From Velocimicrobium porci (lineage in GTDB: Bacteria; Bacillota; Clostridia; Lachnospirales; Lachnospiraceae), in the NCBI RefSeq assembly GCF_009696045.1, contig NZ_VUMT01000005.1, positions 62,001 through 126,000 on the forward strand: a DNA stretch of 64,000 nucleotides. Direction: 5' to 3'. Below, one piece after another: positions 7,846-16,705 of this stretch. The notes beneath the pieces are model-generated. The model was not told where the DNA came from. It searched no databases and saw only the letters and a program-made list of their open reading frames with translations. The position numbers and the translations under genes are program-made. How positions within the stretch are numbered: the stretch's first letter is position 1; every line of letters begins with the position of its first letter.

Positions 7846-9228
7846 ATGGCAACATGGTATGAACAAGCTGTATTCTATCACATTTATCCACTTGGATTGT
7901 GTGGAACATCGAAACAAAATACAGGAATAAAAGAGGTTCATTTTGATAAGTTAGAAGAATGGATTCCTCATATTAAGAAGCTTGGATGCACAGCTATCTA
8001 TATTGGACCATTATTTGAATCTGTGGGTCATGGGTATGAAACGACAGATTATAAAAAGGTCGATTGCAGGCTGGGAACGAATGAGGATTTTAGAAAATAT
8101 GTTCAGAAATGTCATAAAGCAGGCTTGCATGTTGTTGTCGATGGAGTGTTTAATCATACCGGAAGAGAGTTTTTTGCTTTTAAAGATTTACGTGAACACA
8201 GGGAACGGTCAGCATATGTTAACTGGTATTGTAACGTAAATTTTAATGGAAATACAGAATATAATGATGGGTTTAGTTATGAAAATTGGGGTGGTTATAA
8301 CCTACTTGCAAAGTTGAACCAGAGAAATCCCGAAGTTAAGGAATATCTTTATGATGTTGTACGCTTTTGGGTTACGGAATTTGATATTGATGGTATTCGA
8401 TTAGATGCAGCTGATGTATTGGATTTTGATTTTATGAAAGGGCTGCGTAAAGTTGCAGATGAAGTGAAGGAAGACTTTTGGCTGCTTGGCGAAGTGATTC
8501 ATGGTGACTATAGTCGTTGGGCAAATCAAGAGATGCTTCATAGTGTTACAAATTATGAATTGCACAAGGGACTTTATTCGGGGCATAATGACCACAATTA
8601 TTTTGAAATTGCTCATAGTGTGAAACGTTTACTTGATATATGCAGAGATACAAGACTTTATACATTTGTTGATAATCATGATGTGGCTCGAATTTATAGT
8701 AAATTAAATAATAAAGAGCATTTGTATCCTGTTACGATTTTATTGTATACACTTTATGGAATTCCTTCAATTTATTATGGTTCGGAATTTTCAATTGAAG
8801 GTGTTAAGGAGCAAAATTCCGATGACAATTTAAGACCGTGTATTGATTTGCGGACTTATGCACAGCTATTTGAAAATAATGGAATAATGGAATGGAATTA
8901 TAAAGAGTTTCCTCATAAGGATATTTTGGAATTGATTATAAAACTGGGTCAGTTAAAACAAGATTATTTAGAACTAACAGATGGTGTTTATAAAGAACTG
9001 CTATTGACAAATCGCCAATTTGCATTTGCCCGTTGCCTGGATAATAGCTGTATGATAATAGCTGTTAATAATGATGATAATGTGTCGAATATGACGATTC
9101 CAATGCCATTTGATGGAAGAAAAGCCGTGTGTCTTTTGAACCCAGAAAATCAGGCGATTATAAAAGGCAATCAATTGGAACTTACTATTCCGGGAAATAG
9201 AGGTGAAATTGTTTATATTACAAAATAG
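7846..9228 (+). CDS. GH13 alpha-amylase family glycosyl hydrolase
   Basis: A 460-residue enzyme predicted to be cytosolic because it has no signal peptide. The GH13 regions are present in order: DGVFNH (region I), GIRLDAAD with the nucleophile Asp (region II), GEVIHGD with the acid/base Glu (region III) and FVDNHDV (region IV). There is no CBM48 or other starch-binding domain, so it is one of the compact intracellular maltodextrin-acting members; exact specificity cannot be read from the sequence. ATG 7846 has GGAGGA eight bases upstream; a TTG at 7813 is less likely. It ends two codons before the ribosome site of glgB, so the two are an operon. Confidence 0.85.
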   Translation: MATWYEQAVFYHIYPLGLCGTSKQNTGIKEVHFDKLEEWIPHIKKLGCTAIYIGPLFESVGHGYETTDYKKVDCRLGTNEDFRKYVQKCHKAGLHVVVDGVFNHTGREFFAFKDLREHRERSAYVNWYCNVNFNGNTEYNDGFSYENWGGYNLLAKLNQRNPEVKEYLYDVVRFWVTEFDIDGIRLDAADVLDFDFMKGLRKVADEVKEDFWLLGEVIHGDYSRWANQEMLHSVTNYELHKGLYSGHNDHNYFEIAHSVKRLLDICRDTRLYTFVDNHDVARIYSKLNNKEHLYPVTILLYTLYGIPSIYYGSEFSIEGVKEQNSDDNLRPCIDLRTYAQLFENNGIMEWNYKEFPHKDILELIIKLGQLKQDYLELTDGVYKELLLTNRQFAFARCLDNSCMIIAVNNDDNVSNMTIPMPFDGRKAVCLLNPENQAIIKGNQLELTIPGNRGEIVYITK

Positions 9229-9239
9229 AGGTGGAAAAT

Positions 9240-11468
9240 ATGCAGAGGGCGTTAACTAAGTGGCTGGAAAAAGAAGAGTATTTTAAATTAATCAGGGGAG
9301 AGTTGGAGCATCCGGAAAGTATACTTGGTTCTCATATTAATAGCGATGGAAGTCAAATGATATTTGTTTACCGGCCAATGGCGAAACAGGTTTTTCTAGT
9401 TGATAAACAGACAAATACACAAGAGGAAATGGAATGCTTATCTATAGAAAATGGCTTTTTTGGAATATATAAAGAAAAGAGAATCTATCAGAAGTATTAT
9501 TTTAGAGTTAAGTATGGAGAGAATGATATTGTAGATGTAGAGGATTCTTATCAATATGAATCGAATATTGGTGAGTTGGATGAATATTTATTTGCAGAAG
9601 GTACGCATTATCAGATATTTAACAAGCTGGGAGCACATCCAATGACAATAGATGGTGTAAAGGGAATCTATTTTGCAGTTTGGGCACCACATGCAAAAGC
9701 AGTTGGTGTAGCAGGGTCATTTAATATGTGGGATGGACGGTTACACTATATGCGAAAAAGTCGACACTCTGCTATATTTGAATTATTTATTCCCGGTGCA
9801 GATATAGGAGGTATCTATAAATATCAAATTACAACCAATAAAGACACTATTTTATATAAAAGTGATCCATATGCAAACTGTAGTGAATTGCGTCCAAGAA
9901 ATGCTTCTGTTATTGTCGATTTAAATAGTTATGAGTGGAATGATTCAGAGTGGAGAAAACAGCAGGAGGGGAGGAACCGAAGCTGTCGCTTGAGGGAACC
10001 AATGTCGATTTATGAAATGCACATTGGTTCGTGGAAAAAGAAGTTTGATGGAACGGAAGATGGATTTTTTTCTTATCGGGAGCTGGCTCCAATGATATCT
10101 GATTATATACTTGAAATGGGATATACTCATATTGAATTGATTGGGATTGCGGAGCATCCGTTTGACGGGTCATGGGGTTATCAGGTAACAGGATATTATG
10201 CACCAACCAGGCGGTATGGGATGCCCGAGGATTTTATGTATTTTGTAGATTATTTGCATCAGAAGGGAATTGGCGTGTTATTAGACTGGGTTCCGGCACA
10301 TTTTCCGAAAGATGAATTTGGACTGGCATTGTTTGATGGAGAACCATTATATGAACATCCGGATCCTAGAAGAGGCGAACATCCTCATTGGGGGACTTTA
10401 ATTTTTGACTATGGTAGAAGGGAAGTAGCTAATTTTTTAATTGCAAATGCCTTGTTTTGGATTGAAAAGTATCATATTGATGGTTTAAGGGTCGATGCGG
10501 TGGCGTCAATGTTATATCTTGATTATGGAAAAGAAAGTGGACAGTGGCTGCCAAATCAATTTGGGGGAAAGGAAAATTTAGAAGCAGTTCAATTGTTTCG
10601 TCAATTGAGTCAGGTGTTGGAAGAGCGGTGTCCGAGTGCAATTTTGATTGCGGAAGAATCAACAGCATGGCCTGGTGTTACGGCACCGGTTCAAGACGCT
10701 GGACTTGGATTTTTGTTTAAATGGAATATGGGATGGATGAATGATTTTTTAGAATATATAAAATTAGACCCATATTTTAGAAAATATAACCATAATAAAC
10801 TTATATTTAGCATTGCTTATGCATATCATGAGAATTTTATTCAGCCACTTTCTCATGATGAGGTTGTGCATGGAAAAGGTTCAATGATAGAAAAAATGCC
10901 AGGTACCGAGGAAGAAAAATATGCCAGTCTTCGACTTACCTATACGTTTATGTACGGACATCCGGGAAAAAAACTTTTATTTATGGGGCAGGAGTTTGCT
11001 CAATGCAGTGAATGGAATGTGAAACGAGGATTGGATTGGGATTTGCTTGGTAAAACTAGACATGAGAAAATGAGACAGTTTGTCCAGAACTTAAATCAAT
11101 TATATAGAAAATATCCAGCGTTTTTTTATAATGATTCAGAAGAAATTGGATTTGAATGGATGAGTTGTGAGGATGCAGAGCGAAGTGTAGTTGCGTTTGT
11201 TCGACGAGGGGATTCGAAAAAAGAACAACTGTTATTTGTTTGTAATTTTACACCGGTTACATATGTTGACTATAATGTAAAGGTACCATGCAAGGGAACT
11301 TATACGATTTTATTGAATTCAGAAAGTGAAGAATACGGGGGAATCGGGAAAAATATAGTGAAAGTAGTAGAAGCCGGGGTGAAAGAGGATAAAGAAAAAG
11401 AATGGTTTATAGAATATACACTATTACCGCTAAGTGCAACTGTATTTTGTTATGATTATGTTGAATAG
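9240..11468 (+). CDS. glgB: 1,4-alpha-glucan branching enzyme
   Basis: Forms alpha-1,6 branches in glycogen by transferring chains cut from alpha-1,4 glucan. The 742-residue protein has the GlgB plan: an N-terminal region, a CBM48 around residues 135-230 (WAPHAKAVGVAGSFNMWDG), a GH13 barrel with DWVPAHFPKD, GLRVDAVASMLY (nucleophile), AEESTAWPGV (acid/base) and LSHDEVVHGKGSM, and a C-terminal beta domain. ATG 9240 is chosen because GAGGTGG sits six bases upstream and overlaps the end of the preceding amylase gene. The glgA and glgC genes are not in the window; malQ and glgP lie 14 kb downstream. Confidence 0.95.
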   Translation: MQRALTKWLEKEEYFKLIRGELEHPESILGSHINSDGSQMIFVYRPMAKQVFLVDKQTNTQEEMECLSIENGFFGIYKEKRIYQKYYFRVKYGENDIVDVEDSYQYESNIGELDEYLFAEGTHYQIFNKLGAHPMTIDGVKGIYFAVWAPHAKAVGVAGSFNMWDGRLHYMRKSRHSAIFELFIPGADIGGIYKYQITTNKDTILYKSDPYANCSELRPRNASVIVDLNSYEWNDSEWRKQQEGRNRSCRLREPMSIYEMHIGSWKKKFDGTEDGFFSYRELAPMISDYILEMGYTHIELIGIAEHPFDGSWGYQVTGYYAPTRRYGMPEDFMYFVDYLHQKGIGVLLDWVPAHFPKDEFGLALFDGEPLYEHPDPRRGEHPHWGTLIFDYGRREVANFLIANALFWIEKYHIDGLRVDAVASMLYLDYGKESGQWLPNQFGGKENLEAVQLFRQLSQVLEERCPSAILIAEESTAWPGVTAPVQDAGLGFLFKWNMGWMNDFLEYIKLDPYFRKYNHNKLIFSIAYAYHENFIQPLSHDEVVHGKGSMIEKMPGTEEEKYASLRLTYTFMYGHPGKKLLFMGQEFAQCSEWNVKRGLDWDLLGKTRHEKMRQFVQNLNQLYRKYPAFFYNDSEEIGFEWMSCEDAERSVVAFVRRGDSKKEQLLFVCNFTPVTYVDYNVKVPCKGTYTILLNSESEEYGGIGKNIVKVVEAGVKEDKEKEWFIEYTLLPLSATVFCYDYVE

Positions 11469-11533
11469 GAAAGAAAAATTATGGATATGGGATAATCAAG
11501 TTGACTAATTTATTAAAAAAAGACGAGAAAATA

Positions 11534-11562
11534 TTGACAAATATCACAAATCGTGTTATTAT
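11534..11562 (+). promoter_or_regulatory. Strong sigma-A-type promoter of the orphan 11.57-11.70 kb transcript
   Basis: TTGACA at 11534-11539, a 17-bp spacer and TATTAT at 11557-11562. Transcription would start near 11569, after the end of glgB, and run into a short ORF and hairpin with no + strand gene downstream for 4 kb. Confidence 0.75.
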
Positions 11563-11568
11563 AAAGAA

Positions 11569-11702
11569 GTCGTTAGGATAGTAGAGGAGAAGATGTATTA
11601 TTACGTTGGGGAACGTGAGAGGGTAACTTAGAAAAATAAGGTTAATCAATTTGGTCATTACCATCTGGAAGTAATGAGGAATCGATTAACCTTATTTTTG
11701 TT
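11569..11702 (+). ncRNA. Candidate ~130-nt small RNA with a 12-codon leader-like ORF
   Basis: A strong promoter and a terminator-like hairpin define a stand-alone transcript of about 130 nt. Inside are a ribosome site (GAGGAG, 11584-11589), an ATG at 11593 opening a 12-codon ORF (MYYYVGERERVT), a small hairpin with a GGGG loop (11603-11616) and a two-part stem: 16 perfect base pairs (11632-11647 with 11684-11699) enclosing a 7-bp stem (11655-11661 with 11671-11677), ending in TTTTTGTTTT. The layout looks like a peptide-leader attenuator, but no gene follows on this strand. It matches no RNA family I can name. Confidence 0.5.
11593..11631 (+). CDS. Tiny ORF (12 codons) in the orphan transcript
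   Basis: ATG at 11593 with GAGGAG four bases upstream encodes MYYYVGERERVT and stops with TAG at 11629-11631, exactly one base before the 16-bp hairpin arm. The three consecutive tyrosine codons and the abutting hairpin resemble ribosome-mediated attenuation leaders, but nothing downstream would be controlled. Translation is inferred from the ribosome site only. Confidence 0.35.
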   Translation: MYYYVGERERVT

Positions 11703-11704
11703 TT
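11632..11704. terminator. Bidirectional terminator hairpin
   Basis: Perfect 16-bp arms AAAAATAAGGTTAATC (11632-11647) and the complement (11684-11699), T-rich on both strands. It ends the orphan + transcript and also lies directly after the stop of the minus-strand hydrolase gene (11703). Confidence 0.75.
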
Positions 11705-12632
11705 ATATTCTATCGTTAATCCAGTTTAGAATATCCTGATAAACAGTTTGTCTGTCAAGTTCATTTAAAATTTCGTGCCTGTCATCTTTATATAATTTTG
11801 TTGTTAAATCGTTTAAGCTTCTTTCTTTTAGCCTGCGTTCAACCTCTAAGATGCCCTTTCCGTAATTACCGACAGGATCCATATCTCCACTAATTAAAAA
11901 AATAGGAAGATTTTGAGGAACAGCATTATACCAAGCGTCTGAAGAAACTATTTTCAACAATTTTACTAGATCGCGAAATGCAGAAGCTGTAAAAATGAAT
12001 GTACAGTATTCATCGTTCACATATTTATCAACAATTGCCTCATCTTTTGTAATCCAGTCGGAAGGTGTTCGTACATTTTTGTATCTTTTATTATAAGAAC
12101 CAAACATTAACTTATTAATAAAAGTGCTTCGATGGAACTCACCTTTTACTTTATAAACAAAAGAAGTCAACAAAGATGCAAAGCCAATAAGAGGATTGCT
12201 TCCTGCTGTACCACAAATGATTACTCCATCAACAAATGAGCTGAATTGACTGATATATAATCTTGCAATAAAAGAACCCATACTATGACCGATTAAAAAA
12301 TAGGGCAGGTTTGGATAGGTATCTTTCATTATATAAGTTATTTTTGCTAAATCTTTGACAAGATATTTCCAGCCATCTTTTGGGGCAAAATATCCAAGTT
12401 TATCTTTGGACGTTACGCTGTTTTTATGTCCCAAATGATCATTTCCACATACAAGAATTTGATTTGCAGTTAAAAAATCAATAAATTCTTCATAACGTTC
12501 TAAATATTCACACATGCCATGTGAGATCTGTATGATTGCCCTTGGCTCCTTTAGCGGTTTATAAATATAATAGGTAATATTTGTTTCTCCGTTACTGCTC
12601 TTAGTTTTATGTACTTCCTTCGTATAATTCAT
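11703..12632 (-). CDS. Alpha/beta hydrolase, lysophospholipase-like (serine aminopeptidase S33 type)
   Basis: A 309-residue cytosolic alpha/beta hydrolase of the monoacylglycerol lipase/lysophospholipase group. The oxyanion region is ISHGMCEYLERYEEF, the nucleophile elbow is IGHSMGSF (Ser of GHSMG), the acid is in ISGDMDPVG and the catalytic His in DDRHEILNE. ATG 12632 has AGGAGGAGGA just upstream; the longer in-frame extension to 12710 has no ribosome site. It follows niaR on the same strand at about 94 bp. The substrate is unknown. Confidence 0.85.
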   Translation of the reverse strand: MNYTKEVHKTKSSNGETNITYYIYKPLKEPRAIIQISHGMCEYLERYEEFIDFLTANQILVCGNDHLGHKNSVTSKDKLGYFAPKDGWKYLVKDLAKITYIMKDTYPNLPYFLIGHSMGSFIARLYISQFSSFVDGVIICGTAGSNPLIGFASLLTSFVYKVKGEFHRSTFINKLMFGSYNKRYKNVRTPSDWITKDEAIVDKYVNDEYCTFIFTASAFRDLVKLLKIVSSDAWYNAVPQNLPIFLISGDMDPVGNYGKGILEVERRLKERSLNDLTTKLYKDDRHEILNELDRQTVYQDILNWINDRI

Positions 12633-12726
12633 AAGAATCCTCCTCCTAAAAATAAGTTCCCCAATCTCTATAAGTTTATAGTAGCATAGATATTGTCTGG
12701 CTTCAAACAAAAAGTATAATTTATAA

Positions 12727-13239
12727 TTACGAAATAAAATATCCTTTTTGAACTAAAGATTGCTCAATAAGATCCAATGTTTCATTGTTATCGGCATCTA
12801 CAGTATGAGAATGGATATTATTACTTAATTCTTTAAGCGGAGCAGAGTTTGAGCTTTTCAATTTATCAATGAAAGCATCCACATCGCGTCTGGAAGACAG
12901 GTTAAGGCTTGCGGTAATGCTTCCATATATATTGTGTTCAATAATAACATTTCTGACATGACCGCCACAGTCTATAATTGTGTATAGTTCATCAGCTATT
13001 TGGTCAGTTGTATGGGAAACCGTGAATATTCTTGAATAGCTGGAAGTATGTTGAGGATACATTAAATAACCTCGATTAGTAGACATAATCATATAATTGG
13101 CTGCTCTAAGTAGTGCAATATCTTGTACAATTACTTGTCTGCTAACCCCAAGTTGTTCTGCCAGTTTATCTCCGGCTAATGGACATGAAGAGTTACTAAG
13201 AAGTTCAATAATCTTAGTTCTGCGTGTTTCACCAGTCAT
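12727..13239 (-). CDS. niaR: NiaR-family nicotinate-responsive repressor of NAD biosynthesis
   Basis: A 170-residue repressor with an N-terminal winged helix-turn-helix (residues 5-60, LAGDKLAEQLGVSRQVIVQDIALLRAANY) and a C-terminal 3H domain named for conserved histidines. The histidines are visible in TVSHTTDQ, GGHVRNVIIEHNIYG and NIHSHTVD. NiaR (YrxA) binds nicotinate and represses nad genes. The location immediately after nadB-nadC supports this assignment. The 121-bp gap from nadC and the ribosome site AAGGAGA indicate it may be cotranscribed or have a weak promoter of its own. Confidence 0.9.
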   Translation of the reverse strand: MTGETRRTKIIELLSNSSCPLAGDKLAEQLGVSRQVIVQDIALLRAANYMIMSTNRGYLMYPQHTSSYSRIFTVSHTTDQIADELYTIIDCGGHVRNVIIEHNIYGSITASLNLSSRRDVDAFIDKLKSSNSAPLKELSNNIHSHTVDADNNETLDLIEQSLVQKGYFIS

Positions 13240-13360
13240 AACGGTTCTCCTTTCGTCTTGTGATTATTCGGGCAATTGCAAAACTTAAAATAAGATATAA
13301 ATTTTAAGCTTATGATTTTGGCGAATTCCCTTACACCCAATTATAGCGTAACAGACTAAA

Positions 13361-14245
13361 TTATACTACTGTTAAATTTTTTAATGAAATGTCCATAATT
13401 GGAGCAGAATGGGTAATTGCCCCGCAGGAAATATAATCTACACCAGTGGTGGCAATTTCTTTTAAACGTTCTTTTGTGACATTACCGGAACATTCGGTTA
13501 ATATTTTTTTGTTAATTTGCAATGCCTTGTCCCTGACTTTCTTGACAGCCGCTTTCATTGTTTCTGTATCCATATTATCAAGCATAATAATATCCGCTTC
13601 TGCTTCTAAAGCCTCTTCCAACATAGAAAGCGATTCTACTTCTACTTCGATTTTGCGGACGAATGGGGCATAATCTCTTGCCAGTTCAACTGCTCTTTTT
13701 ATACTGCCGGCGGCATCAATATGATTATCCTTAATTAAAATACCATCCGATAAATTATATCGATGATTCTTTCCGCCACCTATTGTAACCGCATATTTTT
13801 CAAATGGGCGCATATTTGGTGTGGTTTTTCTTGTATCGAGCAGTGTAGCAGACGTGCCCTTTAATTCCATTACCATAGAGTGAGTCAAAGTAGCAATACC
13901 GCTCATTCTTTGTAAATAATTTAGTGCAGTTCGTTCGCCTGATAATAATGCCCGGACGTCACCATGAATGGTTCCGATAACTTGTCCCTTTGTTACTGAG
14001 TCACCGTCTTTTATAGAGGTATCAAAATGAGCCCTTGAATCTAATAATTCAAAAACTCTTGTAAAAACAGGAAGCCCTGCGATTATTCCGCTTTCTTTAC
14101 AGATAAGTTCTGCTTTTCCCTGTTTGGCTTCCGGCATAATCGCATTCGTTGTTACATCTTCACTTGTAATATCTTCTTTGAGAGCATTTAAAAGACACTC
14201 ATCCACATTGATTTTCATAGTTACACCATTTATCATAAAATTCAT
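13361..14245 (-). CDS. nadC: Nicotinate-nucleotide diphosphorylase (carboxylating; quinolinate phosphoribosyltransferase)
   Basis: Converts quinolinate and PRPP to nicotinate mononucleotide, the last step of de novo NAD ring formation. The 294-residue product has the type II phosphoribosyltransferase features: SGERTALNYLQRMSGIAT, LDTRKTTPNMRPFEKYAV, GGGKNHRYNLSDGILIKDNH and a C-terminal barrel with IMLDNM and ECSGNV. I kept the start at 14245, which has AAAGGA five bases upstream and overlaps the end of nadB by 47 bases; the in-frame ATG at 14218 gives a more typical N-terminus (MKINVDECLL) but a weaker ribosome site. Confidence 0.93.
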   Translation of the reverse strand: MNFMINGVTMKINVDECLLNALKEDITSEDVTTNAIMPEAKQGKAELICKESGIIAGLPVFTRVFELLDSRAHFDTSIKDGDSVTKGQVIGTIHGDVRALLSGERTALNYLQRMSGIATLTHSMVMELKGTSATLLDTRKTTPNMRPFEKYAVTIGGGKNHRYNLSDGILIKDNHIDAAGSIKRAVELARDYAPFVRKIEVEVESLSMLEEALEAEADIIMLDNMDTETMKAAVKKVRDKALQINKKILTECSGNVTKERLKEIATTGVDYISCGAITHSAPIMDISLKNLTVV

Positions 14246-15536
14246 AGTCCTTTCGTTTAATTTCTTCTAATATTAGCTTTTTGTTTTCCTTTTCCCAGTC
14301 AGATTGGGCGGGTAAAAATAAAAGGTCATTTTTTTCTTGCACTGATAAATTCAGTCTAGGGTAGGAAAATGAGGAAATATGATTTTCAATATCCCGGGCT
14401 GTCCGTTTTGCAAAGACAAGACTTTCTAGCAAAGAATTGCTGGCAAGACGGTTTGCCCCATGAACACCATTGCAGGCAGTTTCACCGACTGCATAGAGTT
14501 GTTTCATTGAAGTGTTTCCGTTCAAATCAATTTTTACGCCACCCATAAAATAATGTTGTGCCGGAGTAATAGGGATGGGTTCTTTTTCTAGCCGATACCC
14601 TTCTTCCAGACAACGCTTGTAGATATTTGGAAAACGTTTTTCCAATTGGGATTTGCTCATATGAGTTAAGGAAAGATAGACATAATCTGTGTGGTATCTT
14701 GCCATTTCATTTTTAATAGCAGAAGTAACGATATCTCGTGGTAATAATTCATCGACAAAGCGTTTCTTGTTTGGATTTAAAAGGATTGCACCTTCTCCTC
14801 TGACGGATTCAGAAATAAGAAAGCTTCTTCCGGGGGTTTTGGAGTAAAGTGTTGTTGGATGTATTTGAATATAGTTAATATTTTCTAGTTCAATATGGTG
14901 CCGAAGGGATAGAGCGATACTATCGCCGGTAAGGTGAGAAAAATTAGTTGAATGTTCAAATAATCCGCCTAAGCCACCGGTAGCAAGAACAACGGCTTTT
15001 GAAAATAAGAGTTTCTCTTTTCCGTCTTTTTCTTTTACAATGATACCTTTGCAACAATTTTCTTTTTCTATTAAATCAACCATACAGGTATATTCTGCTA
15101 TATCGACATTTGGAAGTTTGCGAACAGCCGATAAGAGCTTTGAAGTAATTTCTTTTCCTGTGATATCATCATGATGAAGAATTCGAAACGTGGAATGTCC
15201 GCCTTCTCTTGTGTAGGAAAAATCGTTATTTTTTTTTGTAAATTCAACTCCAAAGGAAATTAAATCAGAAATAATAGCAGGCGAGGAAGAAATCATTACT
15301 TTGACCGATTCGGGATTATTTTCGTAATGACCTGCTTTCATAGTATCCACATAGTAGGAATTAAAATCTTCTTTATTTTTTAGAGTGGATATACCGCCTT
15401 GGGCAAGAAATGAATCGCTGTTTTCTACAGCTTCTTTTGTTATCATCTGAATATGTAACTGCTTGGGTAGAGATAAAGCACAAAATAATCCGGCTACACC
15501 AGTACCAACGATGGTGACATCAGGCTCTTCATACAT
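14199..15536 (-). CDS. nadB: L-aspartate oxidase
   Basis: FAD enzyme that oxidises L-aspartate to iminoaspartate for quinolinate synthesis. The 445-residue protein begins with a dinucleotide-binding fold (IVGTGVAGLFCALSL) and has the fumarate-reductase-like segments: FLAQGGIST, TREGGHSTFRILHHDD, LATGGLGGLFEHSTN, VRGEGAILLNP, AQHYFMGGVKID and GVHGANRLASNSLLESLVF. ATG 15536 has AAGGAGG just upstream. It is the first gene of nadB-nadC-niaR. The usual partner nadA (quinolinate synthase) is not adjacent, since the next gene upstream is divergent. Confidence 0.94.
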   Translation of the reverse strand: MYEEPDVTIVGTGVAGLFCALSLPKQLHIQMITKEAVENSDSFLAQGGISTLKNKEDFNSYYVDTMKAGHYENNPESVKVMISSSPAIISDLISFGVEFTKKNNDFSYTREGGHSTFRILHHDDITGKEITSKLLSAVRKLPNVDIAEYTCMVDLIEKENCCKGIIVKEKDGKEKLLFSKAVVLATGGLGGLFEHSTNFSHLTGDSIALSLRHHIELENINYIQIHPTTLYSKTPGRSFLISESVRGEGAILLNPNKKRFVDELLPRDIVTSAIKNEMARYHTDYVYLSLTHMSKSQLEKRFPNIYKRCLEEGYRLEKEPIPITPAQHYFMGGVKIDLNGNTSMKQLYAVGETACNGVHGANRLASNSLLESLVFAKRTARDIENHISSFSYPRLNLSVQEKNDLLFLPAQSDWEKENKKLILEEIKRKDYEFYDKWCNYENQCG

Positions 15537-15568
15537 ATAACAGACCTCCTTTAAGCAATAATAAACCA

Positions 15569-15597
15569 ATCATAGCATATGTAAAGACAAATGACAA
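15569..15597 (-). promoter_or_regulatory. Promoter of the nadBC-niaR operon
   Basis: On the minus strand TTGTCA (15597-15592) and TATGAT (15574-15569) are separated by 17 bp. Several TGTC steps lie in and next to the -35 region (15588-15602), which could be where NiaR binds, but I cannot match them to a remembered operator with confidence. Confidence 0.5.
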
Positions 15598-15724
15598 GAC
15601 AGAGAAAACATGAAAAAAAGAAACAAATATAATTTTTCCTTCAAAGGGAATGGATTTTTCCTTATCTTTGCTATATAATGAGAAGAGTTCATTAAGAAAT
15701 ATATAGAAAGGAAAACAGAAACAA

Positions 15725-16684
15725 ATGATACAGTATATGTGCAACGGAATGGAAATGAAACTTTTAGCATTTGGAGGTGTTTTTTTTGCATTCCTTTTAA
15801 CTTGCATTTTTTTAAAGACAATGAGTGGTTTTTTGCCAAAGGATTTGGGAAGAGATTTTGCTCATGATGGAAAGAAATCGGCTGGTAAACCAAGAGGTGC
15901 CGGATTTATTTTCATTTTAGTGTTTGCCGTTTCGACAATACTTTTTGGAAAAATGGGAAATGAAGTAATTATTTATGTTATTTTAACACTGGCTGCCATG
16001 CTGACAGGATTTTTGGATGACTGTGCCAGAACGCCATGGGGAGAATTGAAAAAAGGCTTGTTGGATTTTGCTATTGCGATTATGGTGGCAATCACATTCT
16101 TAAACTTTAATTCCAGCACAATTTATCTTATATTTACTAAATCAGAAGTAACTTTAAATCCGATTTTATTTGGAGTTTTAGCGGTTATTTTGGTATGGGT
16201 ATCAATTAACGTTACAAATTGTTCTGATGGGGTCGATGGACTTTCAGGTACAATTACAGTTATCACTCTATCCAGTATCTATGCTTTTGATACAATAAGA
16301 AAAATCGATTCTGATTTCCGGTTTATCATTCTATTATTTATTGTATGTATTTTAGGATATTTATGGTTTAATGCAACACCAAGTAAAATGATGATGGGAG
16401 ATGCCGGTTCAAGGGCAATGGGGTTATTTATCAGCATTGCAATTTTAAAGACAAACAGTCCATTTTTATATCTCCTATTTGCTCTTGTTTTAATTATTGA
16501 TGGTGGACTTGGTCTGATTAAAGTATCGTTACTCCGGTTTCTAAAAATTAGAATTCTTACTAATGTTAGAACTCCGATTCATGATCATGTAAGAAAAGTA
16601 AAAGGATGGTCGAATACACAGACAGTATTCCGTTTTGCAATTATACAGATTATGATATCAATGGCAGTATTGTTTTTAGTGTAG
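15725..16684 (+). CDS. MraY-family phospho-N-acetylmuramoyl-pentapeptide-transferase-like protein
   Basis: A 319-residue polytopic membrane enzyme of the polyprenyl-phosphate hexose-1-phosphate transferase superfamily. It has the MraY signatures: KPRGAGFIFI near the N-terminus, LTGFLDDCARTP (catalytic Asp pair), NVTNCSDGVDGLSG, MMGDAGSRAMG and the His-rich HDHVRKVKGWSNTQTVF. It would attach a phosphosugar-peptide to undecaprenyl phosphate at the membrane. It stands apart from any dcw cluster and may be a second MraY. The start at 15725 has AAAGGA about twelve bases upstream; ATGs at 15737 and 15752 are alternatives. Confidence 0.8.
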   Translation: MIQYMCNGMEMKLLAFGGVFFAFLLTCIFLKTMSGFLPKDLGRDFAHDGKKSAGKPRGAGFIFILVFAVSTILFGKMGNEVIIYVILTLAAMLTGFLDDCARTPWGELKKGLLDFAIAIMVAITFLNFNSSTIYLIFTKSEVTLNPILFGVLAVILVWVSINVTNCSDGVDGLSGTITVITLSSIYAFDTIRKIDSDFRFIILLFIVCILGYLWFNATPSKMMMGDAGSRAMGLFISIAILKTNSPFLYLLFALVLIIDGGLGLIKVSLLRFLKIRILTNVRTPIHDHVRKVKGWSNTQTVFRFAIIQIMISMAVLFLV

Positions 16685-16705
16685 CAGATAGAAAAGGAGT
16701 CAGGT

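Noticed and set aside
9910-10206. 98-codon minus-strand ORF inside glgB
   Set aside because: Shadow frame of a well-supported gene, with no ribosome site.
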